NCBI GenBank assembly: GCA_035544955.1
Contig: DASZZN010000045.1
Location: 62,001-126,000, forward strand
Direction of reading: 5' to 3'
Length of the DNA stretch: 64,000 nt
From: Candidatus Dormiibacterota bacterium
Lineage (GTDB): Bacteria > Chloroflexota > Dormibacteria > CF-121
Positions 15,988-23,949 of the stretch are shown here, piece after piece. The number at the start of each line of letters is the position of its first letter. Within the stretch, counting starts at the first letter, position 1. The translations under genes were made by a program, and so were the position numbers. The notes under the pieces are model-generated. The model saw nothing but the letters and a program-made list of their open reading frames with translations, was not told the origin of the DNA and did no database searches.

Positions 15988-17106
15988 ATGAGATTCCTCG
16001 GCACGCGAACGGCCCTCATCGGCATCGGCGCGGCCGCGGTGATCGCCGTCCCGACCGCGATGGTGCTGGGGCACACGCCGGCCAAATCCACGAGCGCGAC
16101 CTCCCCGTCGGCGACCGGCTCCGGCCGGGCCGGCGACGACCATGCCGCCGATAGTGCCAGCCCGGTCGCCCAGGCGACGCCCACGCCCACACCCACCCCT
16201 AGTCCCACGCCCACTCCCACCGCCACACAGGCGGCGGCCCCGAACACGCCAGCCCCAACCACGGCCGCGGTCCCGCCGGCCGCGGTCCCGCCGGCCGCGG
16301 TTCCGGCCTTCTCACACGTCTTTGTCATCGTCATGGAGAACCATGAGTACGGTGCCGTGATCGGCAGCGCAGAGGCGCCCTACATCAACAGCCTGGCTGC
16401 CACGTACGGCCTGGCCACCAACTACTACGGGGCCTCCCATCCCAGCCTGCCCAATTACTTTGCTCTTACCGCCGGCAGCACCTTTGGGGTCGCGAGCGAC
16501 TGCACCACCTGCTATGTGAGCGCGACCAACATCGCCGACCAGGTGGAAGCGAGCGGTCGCTCCTGGAAGGCGTACATGGACGATATGCCCACACCGTGCT
16601 ACCTGGGGACCTCGTCCGGCAACTACGCGATGAAGCATGATCCGTTCGTCTACTACACCGACATCCGCAACAACGCGGCGCGCTGCGCCGCGCACGTCGT
16701 GCCCTTCACGCAGTTCGGCGTCGACATGAGCAGCGGCCAGGTCCCGAACTTCGTGTGGATCACGCCCAACATGTGCAACGACACCCACGACTGCCCGGTC
16801 TCCACCGGTGACGCGTGGTTGCACAGCGTCGTTCCAACGATCACCGGATCGGCGGCGTTCCGCAACGGCGGCGTCCTCTTCATCACCTGGGACGAAGGGT
16901 CGAGCAACGCGGGTTGCTGTGGTGATGCCTGGGGCGGACATGTCGCCACGCTGGTCATCTCGCCGAAGTCGATCAGCGGCTTCCATTCGAAAATTGCGGA
17001 GAATCATTACAGCCTGCTGCGGACGATTGAGGATGGCTTCAGTCTCGCCCATCTCGGCGCGGCCGGTTGGTCGAGCAACGTCCCCCTGCGCGAGTACTTC
17101 CGCTAG
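15988..17106 (+). CDS. Secreted phosphoesterase (PF04185 acid phosphatase / phospholipase C-like)
   Basis: A 372-aa exported protein. It has an N-terminal signal or anchor (residues about 7-28), then a Thr/Pro linker of about 60 residues (repeated TPTP and a duplicated AAVPP unit), then the phosphoesterase domain. The domain starts with HVFVIVMENHEY and continues with GASHPSLPNYFALTAG and LFITWDEGSSN...GGHVATLVISP, the metal-binding and active-site segments of the family. Substrate unknown: phosphomonoesters or phospholipids. Start ATG 15988 keeps the signal peptide. Its TAG overlaps the stop of the convergent acyl-CoA synthetase gene through CTAG. Confidence 0.88.
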   Translation: MRFLGTRTALIGIGAAAVIAVPTAMVLGHTPAKSTSATSPSATGSGRAGDDHAADSASPVAQATPTPTPTPSPTPTPTATQAAAPNTPAPTTAAVPPAAVPPAAVPAFSHVFVIVMENHEYGAVIGSAEAPYINSLAATYGLATNYYGASHPSLPNYFALTAGSTFGVASDCTTCYVSATNIADQVEASGRSWKAYMDDMPTPCYLGTSSGNYAMKHDPFVYYTDIRNNAARCAAHVVPFTQFGVDMSSGQVPNFVWITPNMCNDTHDCPVSTGDAWLHSVVPTITGSAAFRNGGVLFITWDEGSSNAGCCGDAWGGHVATLVISPKSISGFHSKIAENHYSLLRTIEDGFSLAHLGAAGWSSNVPLREYFR

Positions 17107-19040
17107 GTCTTGCGCCCGAGCGCGCGAATCGGGTCAAGCGTGGCCATGTCGTCGATCCCCGACAGGTCCCCCGGTGGGTCACCGAGGAAGACGTTGCGGA
17201 TCACCCGGCGGAGAATCTTGCCGTTGCGGGTCTTGGGCAGGCGCGCCAGCACGTGAACCGCTGCCGGCTTGAAGGGCTTGCCCAACGAGCGTTCGATGCC
17301 ACGCGACACCGCCGCGGGGATGGGCCCCGGTTCGGCATTCGGGCGCGGCACCACGAAGACCACCACTGACTGGCCCTTGAGCGGGTCTGGAATCCCGACG
17401 GCGGCCGCCTCGATCGCGTTGGTGCCGTCGAGAGCCGCGGCCTCCACCTCGGCCGGGCCCACCCGCTTGCCCGCGACCTTGATCGTGTCGTCGGAGCGAC
17501 CCAGGATGTACCAGAGCCCGTCCTCATCGATCATCGCCCAGTCACCATGCACCCAGACGTTGGGCCAGCGCGACCAGTACGTTTCCAGGTAACGCTGGGG
17601 ATCCTTCCACAATCCGAGCGTCATCCCGAGGTAAGGCTGGCGGATCACGAGCTCGCCGACCTCGCCGCGTACGGGTTGGCCCTGCTCGTTGAAGACCGCG
17701 GCGTCGATGCCGGGAATGGGGCCGGCGAAGCTGCCGGCTTTCGCGGGCGTCAGGAAGTTTCCGCTGACCAGGCCACCACCGCACTCCGTCCCCCCAGAGT
17801 AGTTCATGATCGGCACCTCGCCGCGGCCGACGACCTCGAAGAGCCAGTTCCAGGCTTCGGGGGTCCAGGGTTCGCCGGTCGAGGCCAGCACCCGAAGCCG
17901 GGTGAGGGGCTGCGCCGGCAGGGCCTGGGCGCCCGACGCCATCAGCACCCGGGTCAGCGTCGGAGAGATTCCAAGGTGGGTGACCCCGTGGCGTTCCGCC
18001 ACCGCCCACACACGGCGCGGTTCCGGGTAGTCGGGTGCCCCGTCGTAGAAGACGGCGGCGCCCCCGAGCATCAGGCTGCCGAAAACAAGGAGCGGCCCCA
18101 TCACCCAGCCCATGTCGGTCACCCACATGACCCGCTCGGCCGGCCGGACGTCCATACCGAACGCCCAATCCTGCGCGGCTTTGATCGGCAAGCCGGCGTG
18201 GCCATGCACCGTGCCCTTGGGCCGTCCGGTCGTGCCCGACGTATAGAGCAGGAGCAAGGGCTCATCGGGGCGCATCGCCTCGGTCGGGACCGGCGCCGAC
18301 CCGGCCAGGTCTTCCCAGGCGAGGTCGCGACCATTCTGCATGGGGACATCCATGCCAGCGCAGCGAACAACCACGAGCCGCTGCAGCTGCGGCAGGCCGG
18401 CCGCCGCTTGGTCCGCGATGGGCTTCATGGCGACCGGGCGCCCTCGACGTATCGCGCCGTCCGCGGTAATCAGCACTCGCGCGTCCGCATCGGCTAGCCG
18501 CTGCCGGATCGCTTCCCCGCCAAAGCCCGAGAACAAGGGCACGGCCACGGCGCCCAGCTTGGCGCAGGCCAGCAGGGCCACCGCGTTTTCGATCACCAGC
18601 GGGAGATAGAGGCCGACCGCCACGCCGCGTCCCACGCCGATGGCGCGCAGCCCGGCGGCGGTCTGCTCGACCGCGTCCTCCAGCTGCGCGTAGGTCAGCT
18701 GCCGGACCTGTCCCGCTTCGGTCTCGCCAATGAGCGCGACGCGCTCCGGATCGGAGCGGCGATGGCGAACGACGGCGGAGTCATACGCATTGAGGAGACC
18801 CCCAGGAAACCAGCGCGTGAAGGGAGCGCCGGCGGCGGTATCCATCACCGCGTGATAGGGCGCCGACCACACGATGCCCAGCTCCTTGACGAGTGCGTCC
18901 CAGAACCAGTCAGGATCGCGCGCCGCTCGTTCGCAGAGCTCGGGATAGCTCGCGATGTGGTGCTGCTGCAGGAAGCGCCAGAGCCGGCACGCCTGCACCT
19001 GCTCCCTGGTCGGTGACCACGCCGGGGCGACCGCGCTCAT
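17103..19040 (-). CDS. AMP-forming acyl-CoA (acetyl/acetoacetyl-type) synthetase
   Basis: A 645-aa ANL-family enzyme. It has an ACAS N-terminal region (DWFWDALVKELGIVW), P-loop LLYTSGTTGRPKGT, the adenylate motif NYSGGTECGGG, the hinge GRSDDTIKVAGKRVGPAEVE and the catalytic Lys in KTRNGKILRR. It activates a carboxylic acid to the acyl-CoA using ATP. The length and N-terminal domain match acetyl- or acetoacetyl-CoA synthetases. As the last gene of the hydratase/CoA-transferase operon (12 nt after the beta subunit), it probably activates a substrate or product of that pathway. Confidence 0.9.
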   Translation of the reverse strand: MSAVAPAWSPTREQVQACRLWRFLQQHHIASYPELCERAARDPDWFWDALVKELGIVWSAPYHAVMDTAAGAPFTRWFPGGLLNAYDSAVVRHRRSDPERVALIGETEAGQVRQLTYAQLEDAVEQTAAGLRAIGVGRGVAVGLYLPLVIENAVALLACAKLGAVAVPLFSGFGGEAIRQRLADADARVLITADGAIRRGRPVAMKPIADQAAAGLPQLQRLVVVRCAGMDVPMQNGRDLAWEDLAGSAPVPTEAMRPDEPLLLLYTSGTTGRPKGTVHGHAGLPIKAAQDWAFGMDVRPAERVMWVTDMGWVMGPLLVFGSLMLGGAAVFYDGAPDYPEPRRVWAVAERHGVTHLGISPTLTRVLMASGAQALPAQPLTRLRVLASTGEPWTPEAWNWLFEVVGRGEVPIMNYSGGTECGGGLVSGNFLTPAKAGSFAGPIPGIDAAVFNEQGQPVRGEVGELVIRQPYLGMTLGLWKDPQRYLETYWSRWPNVWVHGDWAMIDEDGLWYILGRSDDTIKVAGKRVGPAEVEAAALDGTNAIEAAAVGIPDPLKGQSVVVFVVPRPNAEPGPIPAAVSRGIERSLGKPFKPAAVHVLARLPKTRNGKILRRVIRNVFLGDPPGDLSGIDDMATLDPIRALGRKT

Positions 19041-19052
19041 GCGGTCTTCATG

Positions 19053-19787
19053 CTATCGCCCCGTCCAGAACCCTTCCGGATCCGCATGACGGATGTAGGC
19101 CAGCTCGTCGGCGGAGGGCGTCGCCGTGGCGGGTATGTGGTCGGCGATCTCGATCTGGAAGCCGGTGGCTTCGCGCACCTGCTGCGGCGTGACACCCGGG
19201 TGCAAGCTGGCGGCTCGAACGCGGCCTGTCGAGAGATCGAAGACTCCCAGCGTGGTGATCAGGGTGGCGGGACCGCCGCGGCGCCGGCCGGGGAAGTGGC
19301 CCGGGGACGTGATGTAGTCGACGCGCTCGCGAAAGCGGCGCGGCTCGTGCTCCATGATCAACACCGTCCGCCCCGCCAGCGATGCGATGTCGCCGGCCCC
19401 GCCACTGCCGGGAAGGCGGACCAGCGTGCCGCTGCCGCTGGTCCGGGTGGTATTGAGGTTGCCAAGCGGATCGACTTCCGCCCCACCGATGAAGCCCACG
19501 TCGACGCGCCCTTGCTGCAGCAGGCTCATGACGTCCACAAGGCCCAGGCACGCGACCGCGCCGACGATGTTGGGTGGATCGCCCATGGTGTAGATGAACG
19601 CCTCCGCGGGTCGGTCGCGAATCACGCCGTTCTCGAACAACCCAACCGCGTTCGGGGCGTGCGTCGCCTTGGCCAGCCCGAAGCCGAGCAGGGGAAGGCG
19701 CATGCCGACGAAGACGAGCTCGTGGTCACGGATTTCGCGCGCCGCCGCGACCACCATCAGCTCCCGCCGGGTATAGCGCGACGTCAT
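19053..19787 (-). CDS. CoA-transferase beta subunit (glutaconate CoA-transferase / IpdB-like)
   Basis: A 244-aa class I CoA-transferase subunit. Segments such as VFVGMRLPLLGFGLAKATHAPN, VDVGFIGGAEVDPLGNLN and SGGAGDIASLAGRTVLIMEHE fit the GctB/IpdB group. It forms a heteromer with the product of the gene immediately upstream, whose stop it overlaps (ATGA). In mycobacteria the related IpdAB opens a steroid ring-derived CoA thioester; in fermenters GctAB transfers CoA between acids. Which applies is not decidable by eye. Confidence 0.87.
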   Translation of the reverse strand: MTSRYTRRELMVVAAAREIRDHELVFVGMRLPLLGFGLAKATHAPNAVGLFENGVIRDRPAEAFIYTMGDPPNIVGAVACLGLVDVMSLLQQGRVDVGFIGGAEVDPLGNLNTTRTSGSGTLVRLPGSGGAGDIASLAGRTVLIMEHEPRRFRERVDYITSPGHFPGRRRGGPATLITTLGVFDLSTGRVRAASLHPGVTPQQVREATGFQIEIADHIPATATPSADELAYIRHADPEGFWTGR

Positions 19788-20701
19788 GGCGCGAAGTTCG
19801 CCTCGGCCGCAAGCCGCCGATCGGTGACCCGAAGACGCTCGACCGCTGCCTCACCCATGTGGCGCAGGTACGCCGGCCGGTCGGGGAGGTCGAGGACCCA
19901 CTCGCGCAACCACGACTGAAAGCCGTCGGGGGTCCGTGAGAGCTGGTGATAGGCGAGAAACGGCGCGAAGTCACGCCGCCAGTAGCCCTGCACCGACGAG
20001 GGGAGCGCGCCACCCGGCTCCTCGACGAGGGCGGTCACGAGAAAGCCAGGGATCACGGTGCGGTTGGGATCGCTGCGGATCACCGATTCCGGCACGACCT
20101 CCTCGCAGATCACGATCGTGCGGTGTGCGGCGTACGCCGCTTCAACGGTGAGGCCGAGGTTTCCCCACAGGTGGGCGTTGCCTTGTTGGTCCGCGCGCTG
20201 GACGTGGATAATTGCGACGTCCGGCCGCAGCGCGCCGACCGCGAGCAGGTTGGGGCCGCCGAAGGGATCGTCCACTGGCCGGATGCGGGGATGGCCCCGC
20301 ACGATATCGCCGCCCAGGCCGCTGAAGGTCGGCAGGAAGGGGAGACCCATCGCCGCGGCCTTCAGTGCCAATCCGACGGTGAAGTTGGAGTGATCCTCCA
20401 TGACGATGCGTCGCGGTTGCCCCTGTTCGTAGGCCCGGCGAAAGCCGTATCCGGACCCCCCGGCGACGTTCCCCACCCATGCCGCGATCACCTTCGCCAC
20501 CGTGCCGGCCCCGATCATCTGGTCGAACGCCATGTCGGAAATGGGACCAACCAGCGTCAGATCACGGCGCTGCTGGCGGATGATCTCGTGCACCGCGGCG
20601 AACGGGATGCCGGACTCCAGGGCCAGCCCGAGCGCGATCGTGTCGCCGTCATGCACCTGCTCGGCGATCGCCTCGCGCAGCGACCGCCGCTTGTCGCTCA
20701 G
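19784..20701 (-). CDS. CoA-transferase alpha subunit (glutaconate CoA-transferase / IpdA-like)
   Basis: Partner of the beta subunit. Key stretches are HDGDTIALG, YGFRRAYEQG, GLPFLPTFSGLGGDI and VAIIHVQRADQQGNAHLWG. The first ordinary start is GTG 20656 (290 aa), but this removes the leading helix. An in-frame CTG at 20701-20699 overlaps the hydratase stop as CTGA and restores the SDKRRSLREAIAEQVHDGD beginning (305 aa). I place the start there by analogy with lspA and argS; GTG remains possible. Confidence 0.86.
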   Translation of the reverse strand: MSDKRRSLREAIAEQVHDGDTIALGLALESGIPFAAVHEIIRQQRRDLTLVGPISDMAFDQMIGAGTVAKVIAAWVGNVAGGSGYGFRRAYEQGQPRRIVMEDHSNFTVGLALKAAAMGLPFLPTFSGLGGDIVRGHPRIRPVDDPFGGPNLLAVGALRPDVAIIHVQRADQQGNAHLWGNLGLTVEAAYAAHRTIVICEEVVPESVIRSDPNRTVIPGFLVTALVEEPGGALPSSVQGYWRRDFAPFLAYHQLSRTPDGFQSWLREWVLDLPDRPAYLRHMGEAAVERLRVTDRRLAAEANFAP

Positions 20702-21477
20702 CGGTGGCTCCAGAGCGGCGCCCGCTTTTCCATGAAGGCGCGAATACCTTCTTGGGCGTCCTGCGACGGTGCCACTGCCGTCCGATAAATTTCGATCGCG
20801 GCATCGAGGCGTTGCAGCACCGTTGCAGCTCGCTGCCGCCGTGTCGCCGCCGTGAGTGCGCGGAGCGCGACAGTGCTCAAGGCGGCAACGTCACGGGCTC
20901 GCCGATCGGCGGTCTCCATCAGCCGGTTGGCCGGCACCACCTGGCTTACCAGACCGAGGTCGTGGGCCGCGTTGGCGTCGACCAATTCGCCGAGGAGCAG
21001 GCACATGGCCCGGGGCCCCGGGCCTCGCTCCGGCAGGGCGGCGGCCGCCACCGGCGGAAAGGCGGCCAGCGTGATTTCGGGAAAGCCGAACGTCGTGTCG
21101 TCGGCCGCGATGACCAGGTCGCAGAGCAGCGCGATCTCCGCACCGCCGCCGAGCGTTAATCCGTGGATGGCGGCGAGCGTGACCGGCCCGAGGTTGAGGA
21201 GCAGTCGGGCATTCTCCCGCACCTCCGTCAACATGGCGTCCAGGCGGCCCGCGGCGTGGTCCGCCACGTCGACCCCGGCGGAAAACGCTCGTGGCAGGGC
21301 ACTGGCAATTAGGACGACGCGGATCGAGGGTCGATCACACTGCCGCAGCGCGTCATTGAGCTGGCGTAGGGTGTCGATGTCCAGCACATTCAGCGGTGGG
21401 CGATCCAGGGTGATGCGAGCGATTCCATCCTGTACCCCGACCCTGACTGGAACCGATGGCGACTCGGGTGCCGGCAC
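20698..21477 (-). CDS. Enoyl-CoA hydratase/isomerase family protein
   Basis: A 259-aa crotonase. ITLDRPPLNVLD, the first oxyanion-hole segment SALPRAFSAGVDV and the second GLTLGGGAEIALLCDLVIA are visible. The reaction is addition of water to, or isomerisation of, an enoyl-CoA; the substrate is unknown. GTG 21477 is chosen because a minus-strand TAGCAT box lies 8 nt upstream and it gives the usual length. Longer frames reaching 21729 would overlap the divergent gene. First gene of the acyl-CoA operon. Confidence 0.88.
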   Translation of the reverse strand: MPAPESPSVPVRVGVQDGIARITLDRPPLNVLDIDTLRQLNDALRQCDRPSIRVVLIASALPRAFSAGVDVADHAAGRLDAMLTEVRENARLLLNLGPVTLAAIHGLTLGGGAEIALLCDLVIAADDTTFGFPEITLAAFPPVAAAALPERGPGPRAMCLLLGELVDANAAHDLGLVSQVVPANRLMETADRRARDVAALSTVALRALTAATRRQRAATVLQRLDAAIEIYRTAVAPSQDAQEGIRAFMEKRAPLWSHR

Positions 21478-21540
21478 CGTCGGTAATGCTACATGCGGGC
21501 AATCCCCCCGCCGGGGAAAAAACTTAGTACGCTGGGATCC
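21478..21540. promoter_or_regulatory. Divergent promoter region between hydratase operon and zinc-ribbon gene
   Basis: Only 63 nt separate the two starts. TAGCAT on the minus strand (21491-21486) is 8 nt from GTG 21477, and TAGTAC on the plus strand (21525-21530) is 10 nt from ATG 21541. Both predict leaderless transcripts. Confidence 0.5.
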
Positions 21541-21963
21541 ATGCAGAGGTGTCCGCGTTGCGAACGATCGGTGGCCGCCGAGGCGGCGTTCTGTCCCTAC
21601 TGCGGCGCCCAGCTCAAGGTTCAGCCGGTCCAGGGCGAGATCATCGATGGAACCGACCGATTCAAAAAGAACCGCGCCGTGAACCCAGGTCGGGCCGCGC
21701 GATTGTCGCTCATTCCCGGCCTCGGTCACTGGTACGCGGGGGCACCGGTCAAAGGGCTGGCCTTCTTTGCCGCCATCGTCGGTCCGATCGTGATCGGCAC
21801 GGAGCTCGACCTGACGGTGGTGGCCGCCCCGCTAGGGATTCCACTGGACCTCGGTGGACTCGGGCTGTGGGCCTTCTGCGCCTACGATGCCTACCGCACC
21901 GCAAAGAACCGTATGCGCCCGCCGCCTGAGTCGCAACCCGGGAACACGCGCTCAGCAAACTGA
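21541..21963 (+). CDS. Zinc-ribbon membrane protein of unknown function
   Basis: A 140-aa protein. The N-terminal zinc ribbon has CPRC and CPYC (residues 4-7 and 18-21). A linker leads to a domain with LSLIPGLGHWYAGAPVKGLAFF, resembling TM2-type membrane domains, and a second hydrophobic stretch at about 95-118. The function is unknown. ATG 21541 is preferred over an earlier frame start because it follows a TAGTAC box by 10 nt. Confidence 0.8.
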   Translation: MQRCPRCERSVAAEAAFCPYCGAQLKVQPVQGEIIDGTDRFKKNRAVNPGRAARLSLIPGLGHWYAGAPVKGLAFFAAIVGPIVIGTELDLTVVAAPLGIPLDLGGLGLWAFCAYDAYRTAKNRMRPPPESQPGNTRSAN

Positions 21964-22004
21964 CGCAACGCCCCCCGCAAGCTTGCTCTCCTATCGTCGC
22001 TGGT

Positions 22005-22418
22005 GTGACGAGGGAGCGAAGGGTACTCCTCATCGACGACGATCAGGATCTCGCCGACCTTTATCTGAAGCACCTTCGCCGCGATGGCATCCCCCTTGAG
22101 CACGCGCGCACCGGTCAGGAAGCGGATACCTTCGTGCGCAACCGCGTCCCGGCCCTGATCCTGGTCGATCTCACGTTGCCGGACCTCGACGGCCGTGAGC
22201 TGATCGAGCGCTGGGCCGATGATTCGGTCTCCGGCGCGATCCCGATCTGGATCGTGAGCAACATCACGCCGGAGGACAACCTCTGGTGGCACACCGCCCC
22301 CAATGTGCAGCGCTACTTTCTGAAGTCCAAGGTCGTCCTTTCGCGGCTGAGCCTGGAGATCCGTGCCACGTTGGGCCTACCCTACGGCGATCGCGTCAGC
22401 CACCGCCTCGCCGGCTGA
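22005..22418 (+). CDS. Stand-alone response regulator receiver domain
   Basis: A 137-aa CheY-like protein: acidic pocket DDDQD (residues 11-15), phosphoacceptor Asp in LVDLTLPD, switch Ser in IVSN and the conserved Lys in LKSK. There is no output domain after the receiver. No histidine kinase lies in the window. GTG 22005 follows a TATCGT box by 7 nt. Signalling partner unknown. Confidence 0.88.
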   Translation: MTRERRVLLIDDDQDLADLYLKHLRRDGIPLEHARTGQEADTFVRNRVPALILVDLTLPDLDGRELIERWADDSVSGAIPIWIVSNITPEDNLWWHTAPNVQRYFLKSKVVLSRLSLEIRATLGLPYGDRVSHRLAG

Positions 22419-22446
22419 ACTCCACAGCCTGCCGATAATGAGGTCG

Positions 22447-23193
22447 ATGGAAGGGCTGGCCCCGGCCGCACCACCTCACGCGGCGAACCGGCTGCGCTGG
22501 CTGGACCTCCTTCCGGTGATCGCCTTCACGCTGCTCGGCATCATCCTCGTATTCGCCCTGCTGGTGGGCCTCGCTCGCAGCAATCGTGCTTTCTACCGCG
22601 CCAACCTGGAGACGATCTCGCTCAGCGCCACGCTCGCCATCTATCTTGCCTTCGGCGCGGGGATCGCCGTTGCGCTCCGGCGACTACCGACACCCCTGGC
22701 GTTCCTCGGGTTGCGCTGGCCGACGCTGCCTGACGTCATCGCGACGATCTTCCTGCTGATCCCCTGGTACCTGGGCATCATCTTCGTTTCCACCGTGTCG
22801 GCGCTCATCTTCAATGGCGGCCGAGTGGTACCCAGCAACAGCCGACTGATCTTCGTGCAGCGCCCCGGCGGGGTCGGGCTGCTGCTCCTCGCGCTGCTGG
22901 TCACGGCCGTCGCCGCTCCCATCTGCGAGGAGGTGTTCTTCCGCGGCATGCTCTTTCGGCTGCTGCGGACCCGAGTCCCGCTGTGGGCGGCGGTGCTCCT
23001 CAGTGCGATGGCATTCGGCCTCGCGCATGCCAGCCCCGCGGTGAGTGCCGCCCTCTTGCCAACCTTCACGTACATGGGCATCGTGCTGGCCGTGGTCTAC
23101 GTCAGGACCGGCTGGCTGACCAACAACATTCTGTTGCACGCCGCGAGCAACGCGATCGCGACCGCCGCCGTCTATTACCAGGCGATCCGCTAA
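22447..23193 (+). CDS. CPBP-family intramembrane metalloprotease
   Basis: A 248-aa polytopic protein with about seven hydrophobic segments. The CPBP (Abi/Rce1-like) signature is present: PICEEVFFRGMLFR (EExxxR) and the second His motif FGLAHA, with a third region NNILLHAASNAIA. Such proteases process membrane peptides or act in bacteriocin immunity; the substrate here is unknown. ATG 22447 is preferred over 22438 because GATAAT at 22434-22439 would be its -10 box (7-nt spacer). It ends 1 nt from the convergent UspA gene. Confidence 0.88.
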   Translation: MEGLAPAAPPHAANRLRWLDLLPVIAFTLLGIILVFALLVGLARSNRAFYRANLETISLSATLAIYLAFGAGIAVALRRLPTPLAFLGLRWPTLPDVIATIFLLIPWYLGIIFVSTVSALIFNGGRVVPSNSRLIFVQRPGGVGLLLLALLVTAVAAPICEEVFFRGMLFRLLRTRVPLWAAVLLSAMAFGLAHASPAVSAALLPTFTYMGIVLAVVYVRTGWLTNNILLHAASNAIATAAVYYQAIR

Positions 23194-23194
23194 G

Positions 23195-23779
23195 TCAGTT
23201 GAGCTCGGTGGGGATCAGGGAAACCTTCTGACGCGGGACCCGGTCGACGACAACCTCGCAATGGGCGTTGCGGACGACGTGCTCGGCGATCCGTCCGAGC
23301 GGGCTCTCATTCGGCCGGTTCTGGTGGCTGATGCCCATCACGATCAGGTCGGCGCTTTCCTCCCGCGCGATCTCGACGATTCGGTGGCCGGCCTGGCGGG
23401 CGACGTTGACCTTGGTGCGGGGCGTGATGGCATGCTGCGTAGCGATGAAGGCGGCCGCGTCGAGGGCACGCTGAATGCGCGCGTCCTTCTCCGGCATGAC
23501 CAGCGGCGCCTGGAGCGGGATCTCGTGCACGTAGACGATCACCATCTCCGCCTTGTGTCCCTGGTTGAGCCGGGCTGCAAGCTCCACGGCACGAACCGAG
23601 GCGCCGAGGTCGAGGATCGGCACCAAGACTTTGCGAATGGCCTCGACCGACCGCACGCTGCTGGTTGCGCCTCGGGGGGCCGGCGGTGGCACGCGCAGCA
23701 TCCAGCCGAGCGTCCCGGCCAGCCCGACCGTGAAGGCGACCGCCAGGGTGATCCCGAGCGGGCTGAGGACGAGGTTCAA
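23195..23779 (-). CDS. Membrane-anchored universal stress protein (UspA domain)
   Basis: A 194-aa protein with one N-terminal membrane helix (about residues 8-28), then a UspA domain beginning RKVLVPILD and ending with the ATP-binding-like segment IVMGISHQNR...GRIAEHVVRNAHCEVVVDR. The classical GxxGxxxS/T loop is modified (ISHQNRPNESPLGRIAEH). TTG start overlaps the stop of the 57-aa gene (TTGA). It is the last of a four-gene operon with a permease and a TrkA-N protein. UspA domains are often linked to APC-type and K+ transporters. Confidence 0.87.
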   Translation of the reverse strand: MNLVLSPLGITLAVAFTVGLAGTLGWMLRVPPPAPRGATSSVRSVEAIRKVLVPILDLGASVRAVELAARLNQGHKAEMVIVYVHEIPLQAPLVMPEKDARIQRALDAAAFIATQHAITPRTKVNVARQAGHRIVEIAREESADLIVMGISHQNRPNESPLGRIAEHVVRNAHCEVVVDRVPRQKVSLIPTELN

Positions 23780-23949
23780 GGGCGCAGCCGGTCGGCCGCT
23801 TGCAGGCGCCAGGCACCGAAGGCCAGCAGGCCGACGCCGGCGATGCCATAGGGCACCGAGTGCACCTCGATCACGTCACGCGCCAGGATGAGCACGCCGA
23901 TCACGAGGGAGATGAAGCCGACGATCCGAGTGAAGCGATACGGCGTCAT
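23776..23949 (-). CDS. Small membrane protein (57 aa)
   Basis: The ATG overlaps the permease stop (ATGA) and its TGA overlaps the TTG of the UspA gene (TTGA), so it is wedged between two real genes with 4-nt overlaps on both sides. It encodes two short hydrophobic stretches (IVGFISLVIGVLILA and YGIAGVGLLAFGAW) separated by RDVIEVHSVP, fitting a helical hairpin. No family recognised; perhaps a small accessory subunit of the permease. Confidence 0.75.
   Translation of the reverse strand: MTPYRFTRIVGFISLVIGVLILARDVIEVHSVPYGIAGVGLLAFGAWRLQAADRLRP

Noticed and set aside
16180-16310. Repeat array or CRISPR-like pattern
   Set aside because: The repeats are codons of a Thr/Pro/Ala linker in the phosphoesterase; there are no direct repeats with unique spacers, and no cas genes.
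20701-21729. Enoyl-CoA hydratase starting at 21729 (343 aa)
   Set aside because: The extra 84 residues lie antisense to the zinc-ribbon gene and are Arg/Gly-rich; GTG 21477 has its own -10 box and gives family length.
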